Part shown: one piece after another, positions 1-8,476 of the stretch
How positions within the stretch are numbered: the stretch's first letter is position 1
Layout of the letters: every line of letters starts with the position of its first letter
Assembly: GCA_020342235.1 (NCBI GenBank)
Contig: CP073213.1
Span: 2,024,501-2,088,500, forward strand
Length of the DNA: 64,000 nucleotides
From: Saccharomycopsis phalli
Taxonomy: Eukaryota; Ascomycota; Saccharomycetes; Ascoideales; Saccharomycopsidaceae
Reading direction: 5' to 3'
Position numbers and translations under genes: made by a program
The notes under the pieces: model-generated
The model's input: only the letters and a program-made list of their open reading frames with translations
Database searches by the model: none
What the model was told of the DNA's origin: nothing

Positions 1-3000
1 AAGGCATTCCCCAAGGCATCCCTCAAGGCTCAAATAAGTATGCCCCACCGCCTTTTGGTCGGACTCAACAGCCAATTGCTCAGCTACCACCTAATTCAGC
101 TGTCAACCAAGGACCTTCGGCTCCAGGATTTGGCCCTCCGCCCCAAAATAATGTCTCGTTACCTCCAGTTAACCAGATACACGGACGCAATATGCCAATT
201 TCCAACGGGCCTCCAAGCGTACCTCCAAAGGATAAGCATGCGTATGGGCATAAACCAGCCAGCACGAAATCATACACTCCAAAAATTGGATCGTACACAC
301 CTGACTTGACGCTGGCAGAGTCTCAAGCTAACCTGTTTATACCTTCCTCCACCCCAAGGCAGCCAATTGAGCACTATTTGGGTATCCAAATACCGATTGT
401 CAACTTTTCTCCAACTGGTGATATTCTTGTTATTAAGCAATCCGCAGGACAGTTTGGGGCTCATAGTACTAACGTGGAGACTCGGAGCATGAAGACAGTT
501 GTAAAGGATGTTTTTGATATTGAGTCATTTCCTACTGACAAGAAAAAGTCAACGTTGGACAAATGGTTAAGAGCGAGAATAGACGGTTATACCAAGAATC
601 CTGAAGATAATTCCAATTGCGATTTGATTCTAAAAATTTTTCTTGATATTGAGGAGTCAAACTTACAGCCTGAGACTTATTTCAAAAAGGTGTCAAGCAC
701 AATCTTGAACCACTTTGGAATCCAACTTGGGGGCCTGACAGGCAATCCAATGAATATTATCAGCAACAGTAACATCACTGTCGACGTTAGTTACCTTCAC
801 AATATATTCACGAGCATCAGCAACAACACCACTGTTGATTTTGGTGTTGGTCAACAAGACTGGGCATTGTCGCTATTATTTGCTGGGTTGTTCAACAAGG
901 AGCGCTTCTTGGACGTATGCAAGCGTTATGTTGAAACTACATTCAAGAGCAGCGACAGCAATAGCTACTTGTTGTATATTTTCTTGCAGAGTTTTATAAA
1001 CGCAGGTGAGTTTCTTGCAAATATTACTCCTCAAGAAAAACTTATATTGGATGAAAACTGGTTCAGTGTCTTGGCTATGATATTGAACTCGGCCAATCAA
1101 TCCAACATCAAGATTATTCAGAGTATATTGATACTGTATGGAAAGTACTTTCAAAACATTGGCGGTGAAGTCGGCGGCGTTAGCAATAACTCATACAAGT
1201 CATTGATAAACTACATGTTGGCGTTGTTACCTATTGAGACCTTCCAGTCGATTTTTGTCAGCAATCACATTCTCATATACACTATCATTGACATTTACTT
1301 GCATTTGTTGGACAAAATGAACATCCAGTATAAGTACGATAAGAGTATCTTGGAAGCAAATTTGACCAAGTACTTGGAAGACTATGGCTTTGGAAAGAAC
1401 TCATTGGAAAGAAATAAACTAGGCGGCAGTGGTTGGTTTGGAAGTAGTTCCAAGATTGATTTGTCCTACCAGTTTAACAAGTTTATTGCAGGCGAGGATA
1501 CTGCTAAGGAAAGTCGCAAGGAGAGTATATTTGATAAAGTCAAACTGAATGTTGGCACTGGAATTTTAGTGAACACGCAAATGCAGAATCCGCTAATCAA
1601 CAACTTGTCTCCTATTCAGTCACCATTTACTCCAACTGGTGGGGCCACTAATAGAAATATTAGAGGTAACTTAATGAATTCTGTCTACCAAAATGCTGGT
1701 GCACCGCCTTTTGGGCCTTTGTCAGACAATAATGCTGCATCAAAGGGTCAAGCTGGTATGGTAAGAACCTATTCGTCACCTGCAATTACTAGTCAAGATA
1801 AGTATAAGCCTGGTAATCCATATGTTGCTAAAATTGATGCACAGTTACCTGTTTCGTTGTCCAGTGACCAGATTTCTCCCCATGTGCCTTCTACTGATGT
1901 ATCTAGCCTGGAGCAAAGCTATCCTTTCGTTGATCCTGCACTTAGTCAACCAAAGCCACCTTCTAAGGCTGCTGGGAAGTACCTGAAATATGCTCCTAAG
2001 AATACCGAAAGCGACTTGGGTGGCTCCAACTTGAGTTCTTCTTTGATTGTGACTGGGCAGAATGAGGCTCCTCCAGCGATGGGCAATGCATTTAACTCAC
2101 CAGTTTTGCCTAGTGAGCCGATTTCTAATGCGGCTCCTCCTATTACCGGTAGTGCACCTCCTCCTATTACTGGTAGTGCACCTCCTCCTATTACCGGTAG
2201 TGCACCTCCTCCTATTACTGGTAGTGCACCTCCACCTCCTCCTTTTGGTAAACCTGTTAACAAAATTGCTCCACCTAGCAAAGGCAGTGCGCCCCCTCGT
2301 GCGAAAAAGATGAGCAATACAGATCTTCCGGATGAATTGCAAATACCATTGCCGGTTGGAAGAAGAACAAAGAAAAGGTCTGCCAAATCCTCGAAGTACT
2401 CTCTGTTGCCATCTGATATTTTGCAGACTGATTCTGTTTCCAGCCAGCCAAAACCAGCCAAGTCTTTGGAGCCAGTGGCTCAAAGCAAATCTGGGCCGGT
2501 GAAAGTGGTTGAGCCGGTGGTTCCTGAGCCGGTGGTTCCTGAGCCGGTGATTCCTGAATCGATTGTTCCTCAGTCAATTGCTCCTCAGTCAATTGTTCCT
2601 CCGCCAATTGCTCTTCAGTCTGAAGATGTATCTCTGAGCGAAAATGCTCCAGATGAAAACGCTACTCAATCAGAAGTTACTCCTAAGCTTGAGATGAATA
2701 CACAACATGAGCCATTTACTGAGTCAACTTCTCTATCTGGATTTGCTGTTGTTTCTGAGCCGGAGAAAAATCCGCTGCCAGAGTCTGTTGGTCCAATTTC
2801 TGAGTCTGTTCTTTCGCTAGAGCCTGAGCTAAAATCTGAACCGGTTGTTCCTTCTTTGGACCCAACGCCATGGACTGGATTGCCAGCTGACGAGCCAAAT
2901 ATGAAGTCTGCGATAGAAACATTGCCGGCTGATTCCAATCCATTTGAGCCGGTCAGTGCACACGAGTCTAACTTTGCGCCAATAAAAGAGCCAGTTAAAC

Positions 3001-4106
3001 TTAACAGAAAAGTGTCCAGGTATGCCCCAGTCAGTGATAGTTTGGAGCCGGATGTTATACCGAAGAGTGAGTTGAAGCCACAACTGACTAGGAGTCGGTA
3101 TGGACACAGCAGAAGCAGTTCCATCAAGAGCAACAAGCTTGGTAACATCACCGGGGTGTCGTCCAATGATATTTCTGATATCCAGAACGAGCCTTCGTTC
3201 AGCAGCTTTGAGCCGGGGTACTCTGCGTTTGAGCCGGTGACCCACCAGGATATCCAAGAAAGTTTAAACCGGCAGAATGACCGAGGGTATGCGGGCAGCG
3301 TGTTGTCTGCCTCAGACTATAATGCGTCACACGTTTCGTACTCACGGGGTAGAGGAAGTCGGTTTGCCCCGATGGACGAGCCGCCTTCTGTGGGCAGTAG
3401 ATTGCGCAAGAGTTCGAGTTACTCTAGCGTGGGCACTGCTAGTCATGTTGCGACGTATTTCCAGGACGATACCATCTACGAGGACGACGATGAGAACGAG
3501 ATCAGTGAAGACGAAGAAGAGGCGCAATTTGAGAAGAAGAAGACCAGCAAGAGTGTCAAGCCGGTGCCGGTGAAACAAGAGAAGCCAAAGAAGGAGTCGA
3601 CGAAGCTGTTGAGCCGCAAGTCGTCTGGGTGGTTTGACTGGTTGAGTGGGCCTGAAGGCCAGGATACAAAGAAGGTGTACAAGGCAAAGCTTGGAGGTGA
3701 CAATGGGTTCTACTATGACGAGAAGTTGAACCGATGGATCGACAAGAGCAAGCCGATTGAAGAACAGCAGGTGAAGGCGCCTCCGCCGCCACCAAAGTCG
3801 ATGAAGAAGCCTGTGGCAACGTCAGCTCCGCCATCATTGGCGCCGCCATCCATGGGCGAGTCAAAGTCTGTTGACGGTTTGGGCATACTGTCTGGCCCTC
3901 CTTCAAGTGGACTATCTGCGGTGTCGTCGGGAAACTTGTCTACTTCTAGTGTACCAATGCCTTCTGTTGGATATCCAACGAAGCCCAAGGCCAAGAACAA
4001 TCCAATGGACGATATCTATGGAGGTGCGCCGACGGCGGGGCGACGGAAGGCCAAAAAGGGCGGAAAAAGAGGGTATGTAAATGTCATGGAGAGTTTACAA
4101 GGTTAG
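1..4106 (+). CDS. SEC16: Sec16-like COPII scaffold protein, 5' end missing
   Basis: Large peripheral scaffold of ER exit sites that organises COPII coat assembly with Sec23, Sec31 and Sar1. The frame is open from the first bases; the ATG at 192 is internal, because 63 further in-frame Pro/Gln/Asn-rich codons lie before it. The gene therefore starts outside the window. Visible parts, counted from 192: a Pro-rich stretch, the conserved central region with its helical ACE1-type segment (about residues 50-420, including QPIEHYLGIQIP and VGQQDWALSLLFAGLF), a long low-complexity Pro/Ser/Glu region, and the conserved C-terminal block (GWFDWLSG, KAKLGGDNGFYYDE, RWIDK) near 3620-3760. Internal repeats lie in the Pro-rich part: APPPITGS units at 2133-2240 and EPVVP-type units at 2510-2600. 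Stop TAG at 4104-4106. The order of the conserved blocks matches Sec16 rather than any other coat protein. Confidence 0.93.
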   Translation, partial: GIPQGIPQGSNKYAPPPFGRTQQPIAQLPPNSAVNQGPSAPGFGPPPQNNVSLPPVNQIHGRNMPISNGPPSVPPKDKHAYGHKPASTKSYTPKIGSYTPDLTLAESQANLFIPSSTPRQPIEHYLGIQIPIVNFSPTGDILVIKQSAGQFGAHSTNVETRSMKTVVKDVFDIESFPTDKKKSTLDKWLRARIDGYTKNPEDNSNCDLILKIFLDIEESNLQPETYFKKVSSTILNHFGIQLGGLTGNPMNIISNSNITVDVSYLHNIFTSISNNTTVDFGVGQQDWALSLLFAGLFNKERFLDVCKRYVETTFKSSDSNSYLLYIFLQSFINAGEFLANITPQEKLILDENWFSVLAMILNSANQSNIKIIQSILILYGKYFQNIGGEVGGVSNNSYKSLINYMLALLPIETFQSIFVSNHILIYTIIDIYLHLLDKMNIQYKYDKSILEANLTKYLEDYGFGKNSLERNKLGGSGWFGSSSKIDLSYQFNKFIAGEDTAKESRKESIFDKVKLNVGTGILVNTQMQNPLINNLSPIQSPFTPTGGATNRNIRGNLMNSVYQNAGAPPFGPLSDNNAASKGQAGMVRTYSSPAITSQDKYKPGNPYVAKIDAQLPVSLSSDQISPHVPSTDVSSLEQSYPFVDPALSQPKPPSKAAGKYLKYAPKNTESDLGGSNLSSSLIVTGQNEAPPAMGNAFNSPVLPSEPISNAAPPITGSAPPPITGSAPPPITGSAPPPITGSAPPPPPFGKPVNKIAPPSKGSAPPRAKKMSNTDLPDELQIPLPVGRRTKKRSAKSSKYSLLPSDILQTDSVSSQPKPAKSLEPVAQSKSGPVKVVEPVVPEPVVPEPVIPESIVPQSIAPQSIVPPPIALQSEDVSLSENAPDENATQSEVTPKLEMNTQHEPFTESTSLSGFAVVSEPEKNPLPESVGPISESVLSLEPELKSEPVVPSLDPTPWTGLPADEPNMKSAIETLPADSNPFEPVSAHESNFAPIKEPVKLNRKVSRYAPVSDSLEPDVIPKSELKPQLTRSRYGHSRSSSIKSNKLGNITGVSSNDISDIQNEPSFSSFEPGYSAFEPVTHQDIQESLNRQNDRGYAGSVLSASDYNASHVSYSRGRGSRFAPMDEPPSVGSRLRKSSSYSSVGTASHVATYFQDDTIYEDDDENEISEDEEEAQFEKKKTSKSVKPVPVKQEKPKKESTKLLSRKSSGWFDWLSGPEGQDTKKVYKAKLGGDNGFYYDEKLNRWIDKSKPIEEQQVKAPPPPPKSMKKPVATSAPPSLAPPSMGESKSVDGLGILSGPPSSGLSAVSSGNLSTSSVPMPSVGYPTKPKAKNNPMDDIYGGAPTAGRRKAKKGGKRGYVNVMESLQG
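2133..2240 (+). repeat. 24-bp in-frame repeat in SEC16 (APPPITGS units)
   Basis: Four consecutive units of about 24 bp encode APPPITGS, followed by a degenerate APPPPP unit. Units differ mainly at one synonymous position (attacc versus attact, alternating). The alternation suggests growth by doubling of a two-unit block. The array lies in the disordered Pro-rich segment where proline-binding partners may dock. Confidence 0.85.
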
Positions 4107-4243
4107 TTGGCTGGATTGATTGAATGTTGACTACATAGTTTAAGTTGATTGTGTTAAAATTGTCATGAGACTTGCTAATAAAATTTATCATTACCCTGTA
4201 GGCTCCCCAAGTGAAAGATTTACCACACTCTGTACTTTCACCA

Positions 4244-5401
4244 ATGACACACTCCAGCTGTCATTTCTCTGTAGATTTTCACCTGGCCATGTCGCCCTGC
4301 ACGAAAATTTTTGTGCAGCACATGCGAGCGAAACCGTTGACGAGGTTGCTAACCCCACGGAGGGGCTTGAGTCAATTCCATGTACAGGAAGATTTGCAAC
4401 ATCTCACTGAGCAGACTGGCCCGCAGGTCTACGTGTCGCGGTTGACGGACCCGTACGTCAACTTGGCGCTTGAGAACTACATCTTTGACAACATGCCCAA
4501 GGCCCCCGGCAACAACCGGCTATTTCTCTATACGAACGCACGGTGCATAGTGTTTGGCAAGAACCAGAACCCCTGGAAGGAGATCAACTTTGGGTACTTG
4601 GGCCGGCAGCACGAGAAGTACGAGGTGCTTCGGCGGTACTCCGGCGGAGGCACGGTGGTCCACGACGCAGGGAACGTCAACTACAGCTACATGACGACCA
4701 AGAACGCGTTTGACCGCCACGCGTTCAGCAAGATGGTTGTGGCTGGGGTTAACGCGGTGGACCGGCGCGCGACCGGCGCGCCACAGCACGCGATCTCGGT
4801 GAACCAGCGGGGCGACTTGGTGGCGGTGATCGAGGGCGAGGAGTACAAGATATCTGGGTCGGCGTACAAAATCGCCAAGGGCAAGAGCTACCACCACGGC
4901 ACGATGCTCTTGAGCAGCGATCTACGCCAGTTTTCCGGTCTCTTGGCGAGCGACCGCCGGTGCGAGATCATCGACCACAGCGTGGGCTCGAAAAAGGCGC
5001 GGGTGGTCAACTTGGGCATGGACGCGGGGGTGTTTGAGCGGGTGGTGATTGAGCAGTTTGCTGCGCGTGCGCCCGGCGTGGCGCGGGTGAACGTGGTTGG
5101 CGACGCCACCGCGATTCCCGCCCCGGTGGCGGCCACGGCGGTGGAGCTCCGGTCATGGCGGTTCAAGTTTGGGCGGACCCCGCGGTTCCAGGCGGTGGTC
5201 GACGGGCGGGTGACGCTTGATGTAGACCGGGGCTACGTCACAAACGTGACCTGGGCAGCCGACGACCTGCAGGCGAGCCGGGAGTTTGCGCATCTCCGAG
5301 AACGTCTTGCTGAGAAAGTGCGGTTTGGCGGGGAGCTTGGGCGGATGCTTGGGGCCGGTCTGGTTGGCGCGTGGGCGCGGGGGCTTGGCGACTACAAGTG
5401 A
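4244..5401 (+). CDS. AIM22: Mitochondrial lipoate-protein ligase, LplA family
   Basis: Predicted lipoyltransferase/ligase of the LplA family (yeast Aim22/Lip3), needed to attach lipoyl groups to mitochondrial 2-oxoacid dehydrogenase E2 subunits. The catalytic-core motifs are present: RRYSGGGTVVHDAGNVNYS near 4632-4690 (the RRxSGGGxVxHDxGN lipoate-binding signature), and KISGSAYKI plus HHGTMLL (the KxxGSA lysine loop). The first in-frame ATG is at 4244; ATGs at 4289 and 4322 are equally possible. All three leave an Arg/Lys-rich, acid-poor leader (MRAKPLTRLLTPRRG), as expected for mitochondrial import. The gene is very GC-rich, in sharp contrast to AT-rich SEC16, yet uses CTG only about three times, relying on TTG, CTC and CTT. 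It converges with EFG1; the stops are 64 bp apart. Confidence 0.88.
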   Translation: MTHSSCHFSVDFHLAMSPCTKIFVQHMRAKPLTRLLTPRRGLSQFHVQEDLQHLTEQTGPQVYVSRLTDPYVNLALENYIFDNMPKAPGNNRLFLYTNARCIVFGKNQNPWKEINFGYLGRQHEKYEVLRRYSGGGTVVHDAGNVNYSYMTTKNAFDRHAFSKMVVAGVNAVDRRATGAPQHAISVNQRGDLVAVIEGEEYKISGSAYKIAKGKSYHHGTMLLSSDLRQFSGLLASDRRCEIIDHSVGSKKARVVNLGMDAGVFERVVIEQFAARAPGVARVNVVGDATAIPAPVAATAVELRSWRFKFGRTPRFQAVVDGRVTLDVDRGYVTNVTWAADDLQASREFAHLRERLAEKVRFGGELGRMLGAGLVGAWARGLGDYK

Positions 5402-5465
5402 CAAGGAATTTTATTATCTAGCATAGTGGGAAATAAATGCATATAGTATACAAACCTTGGTGCAA

Positions 5466-6836
5466 CTAGCCCTGTTTACTTTCTTCCTTGGCGTGGTAGT
5501 CATGACCTGGCAGAGTCAAACTCGAAGACTGGTTGATGCTCGGCAGCTGATATGAAGTGTACGGCGCAGTTTGAGTAGTGTGATGCAGTGGTGGGGGCAA
5601 CGTCTGTGCCTGCTGCTGGCCCTGTTGCTGGTAGTACGCGCCGTACTGGTAGTAATTGTTGTAGGCCGGGTACTGGGTGCTGTAGTACCCGTTGCTGTGC
5701 GCCGCCTGGGTCGAGGTGCTGGTGGCAGTAGTGGCGGTGGTGGCGGTGGTGCTTGAGGCAATGGCTGGTGCCGTGGTTCCGGTCGGCAACTCCTCCAGTG
5801 ACGGCGGTGCTTGGTACGCCGCGTTCCACAACGGCGCTGAGCCGGACTCCCGCGCGGCAACCGGCGCTCCGTTGGCGGAGCCATTGGCATGGGTGTTTGC
5901 CGCCGAGGACGTCGCCAACCCGCCGACGCTGGCTCCCTGCTGAATGACCCGCTCAATGTCGCGGACAAACAACGGGTACAATACGTCTACGATGCCCTCC
6001 TTGGACGCCAAGGCAAGCGCGCTTTCAAATGGGATCCACACGCCCTTCAAGTGCATCGACCCGATCTTCACGACATGGCGCGTCTTCTCCGACTTGAGGA
6101 TCCCGTCGCGTCGCCCCCGGGTCATGTGGGCCACGTTGAGAAGCTTGGTGCCGTTGATCATGTTGTTATCCTGCCGCCGAACAACTGTCACTCCGTTGGC
6201 GTCGACCTGGTAACATAGCGTCTTCTCGTCCTCCCACGACGTTGTGGTTACCCGCGGACGGAGTCCGGCCGGCTGCACCTGGCCGACGCTCGACGACGCC
6301 GACGGGTTTGTGCTCACTGGTATCGTGGCGGTGGTGGTTGTGGAGGTTGGGGCGGTGGTGGCGCCGGTGCCGTTGTTATAAATGTGGTACCCTTGCACGT
6401 ACCCGAAGCGCGAATAGTCATAAGGTATGGAGTTTGCGGTGGGATTAGGGGTCTTGTAGTATTGGCGCTGCTGGGTGCTCAAAGGGTTATAGTACGTGTT
6501 TGCGTAAGCGCCAGCAACAGTCGGCGAAGGTTCCTGGGCACCCGTCTGTGGCAGACTCAGTTGCTGGTAGTAGTTGTTATATTGCTCAGGGTAGTACCCC
6601 GATGGATAGTTTCTATAATAGCCCGTAGCTGAGGCGCCAGTGTTTACCGCTGGCGGTGCTGATGTGCTATTGTATTGTGGTGCAGATACTCCAGCGCTTT
6701 GTTGTGGATGCAGCTGGTACTGGTACCCACGATACTCAGGCTGTTGCTGTTGCTGCTGTTGCGAGGAAGGAGTGGCGGCACCATTTGCTTGAGCGCTTGG
6801 AGACGAAAGGGCCTGGTTTGTCACTTCTGCGGACAT
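5466..6836 (-). CDS. EFG1: APSES-domain transcription factor, Efg1/Phd1/Sok2 type
   Basis: DNA-binding regulator of the Efg1/Phd1/Sok2 family, which controls morphogenesis, filamentation and metabolism downstream of cAMP-PKA. The 456-residue product has the APSES KilA-N fold at about residues 193-300, with family motifs [58 protein letters not shown] and [13 protein letters not shown]. It is flanked by Gln/Tyr/Ser/Thr/Ala-rich disordered tails of the prion-like kind found in Efg1, including a Q7 tract near residue 26. The ATG at 6834-6836 is the only sensible start. The gene has about 1.6 kb of non-coding DNA upstream, fitting the large regulatory regions known for EFG1. The paralogue EFH1 is an alternative, but the APSES sequence is closer to EFG1. 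Confidence 0.9.
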   Translation of the reverse strand: MSAEVTNQALSSPSAQANGAATPSSQQQQQQQPEYRGYQYQLHPQQSAGVSAPQYNSTSAPPAVNTGASATGYYRNYPSGYYPEQYNNYYQQLSLPQTGAQEPSPTVAGAYANTYYNPLSTQQRQYYKTPNPTANSIPYDYSRFGYVQGYHIYNNGTGATTAPTSTTTTATIPVSTNPSASSSVGQVQPAGLRPRVTTTSWEDEKTLCYQVDANGVTVVRRQDNNMINGTKLLNVAHMTRGRRDGILKSEKTRHVVKIGSMHLKGVWIPFESALALASKEGIVDVLYPLFVRDIERVIQQGASVGGLATSSAANTHANGSANGAPVAARESGSAPLWNAAYQAPPSLEELPTGTTAPAIASSTTATTATTATSTSTQAAHSNGYYSTQYPAYNNYYQYGAYYQQQGQQQAQTLPPPLHHTTQTAPYTSYQLPSINQSSSLTLPGHDYHAKEESKQG

Positions 6837-8476
6837 TAGGATTCAATATGTTGCCGGCGGTTATACAGAGTTTCTATAACGCAGCGGAGAATCCTGGTAA
6901 TAATGTATTTAGCTTTATACTAACGCAAGTGGCTTCTTCCAGAAATTAGTTTATTGAAACTAATAAGCAAGGAAAAAAGGTACAATATATGTATGGAGCT
7001 TCAAATTTTCAGAGTGGGTAGGGTAGTCATTTGAGGGAAAGTGCATTGATCTCTATACAGGCTTTGGCATATTTGTGCAATGGTGTACATACGCCAGATT
7101 ATTTGGACTTGCAAATCTTTGCCCGGCGCATATCTGTTGTACCGACCAGAAACTCAACTATCGCCGTCCACATCGCCTTTGATTTTCTCCAAAACACCAC
7201 TGCTCGCCAGCACTTTGTCCCAGCGCCTATTGGAATACCAACCTTTTTTTTTTCAACTAGGTTCTCAACCGATGCAAGAAGACGCACGTTGCGCCGAATG
7301 CAAACTGCATGTAGCGTTTTATCTTTCCGAAACTATTTTAGGGTGGGCCAATGATTGAAAAATTGTTGATGATTTGAAAACAAACTATTAGCCAACGTAT
7401 ATATCATGAGTTTTACTCATTCACGCGGCGTTATCCCATGGCTTACTTGTATCCAACTTTCCACGCTTCCATTTTACAAAAACTCAAAACTTGCCCCCCG
7501 ACGCATTGAAAATATATCCACAAATCGGTACTCCACCATACTCCCAAGCAATTCGGGCCACCCTTTTGTACTTTTGGACACTCCTACAATGAAAAGGATC
7601 CGGCTTTAAATTTTCTATTCTACGTATCTTGCTGTATGTCAATGCTTCAAATTATTGTTCATTGGTAAATTGGTTCCTTGCTTATACTTTCTGTATGAAG
7701 TATGAAGATCAAAAGTAGGGTGAGATAAAGTAGATTCGTGACTAAGATTTTACCATGACGATGTGAGAGTCATGGATTACGTTGTTTTTTTTCTGCCCGT
7801 GTTTTTTTTTTTTTTTGCCTTTTTTTTGGCTTTTTCGTCTTTTTTTTTGGCTTTTTCGTCTTTTTTGGCCTTGTTTCTTGTTGTTGTTTTTTTCTTGTTG
7901 TTTTTTTTTTTTGTTTTTTTTTTTTTTACTTCGTTGAAGCTGTTTTGTGTTTTATATATATATATATATATTTGTGTATATTTGGTTGGCATCGCACCGT
8001 TATTGTGCACTTTAATATAATACTAAATCGATACTGTTTGACAATTTTGGACGACCTCGCTACATTGAATAATAATGGTGTATGCAGTCACTGCTATTAG
8101 CCACAAAACGTCTTCACAACTCCATGCTTGTAGCTTTATTAAACAAAGTTGATGTACGTGTCTATCCTCATTATATTTCCTTGCTTGGGCCCGCTCAAGC
8201 AGCATGTTGGGACTAGTGACGGACCGGGGAAAAATAACGCCTGGTTAACGATTTAAAAGAGAGGGATTGCTTACATTGCCGTAAGTTATATTATCCACCA
8301 CGGTTTAATTTTATATAGTTAGTATTTCTGGGCACATTTTACTCTTTTCTCGGTAGTCTGAGTGAGTAGTTTTTTTCAGACACCAGTTCCACTAGCGCAG
8401 TTCATGCCAAATTAGGCAATCAATCAAGCAAAACATGCATTTGGTGCTAAAAATCTCAACACTCACAACCACGACA
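6837..8476 (-). promoter_or_regulatory. Long upstream region of EFG1, with T-rich tract
   Basis: 1.64 kb without a convincing gene between the EFG1 start and the end of the Mks1-like gene. It holds a very T-rich stretch at 7787-7930 (runs of 6-16 T with short g/c interruptions such as ttggctttttcgtc), followed by a TA dinucleotide run at 7953-7971. Such dA:dT tracts usually exclude nucleosomes. A small imperfect inverted repeat (gcttg...caagc) lies near 8184-8201. Open frames of about 60-107 codons here have no recognisable similarity. The region probably contains the EFG1 promoter and a long 5' leader; no specific operator could be assigned. Confidence 0.5.

Noticed and set aside
4211-4243. 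Extended starts for AIM22, YME1, the Mks1-like, FUN12, Pex11-like and DUF1992 genes
   Set aside because: These extensions begin with GTG or TTG, not ATG; the first in-frame ATG was used instead.
7031-7358. 92- and 107-codon frames upstream of EFG1
   Set aside because: Overlap each other in two frames, no similarity, and lie in a regulatory region.
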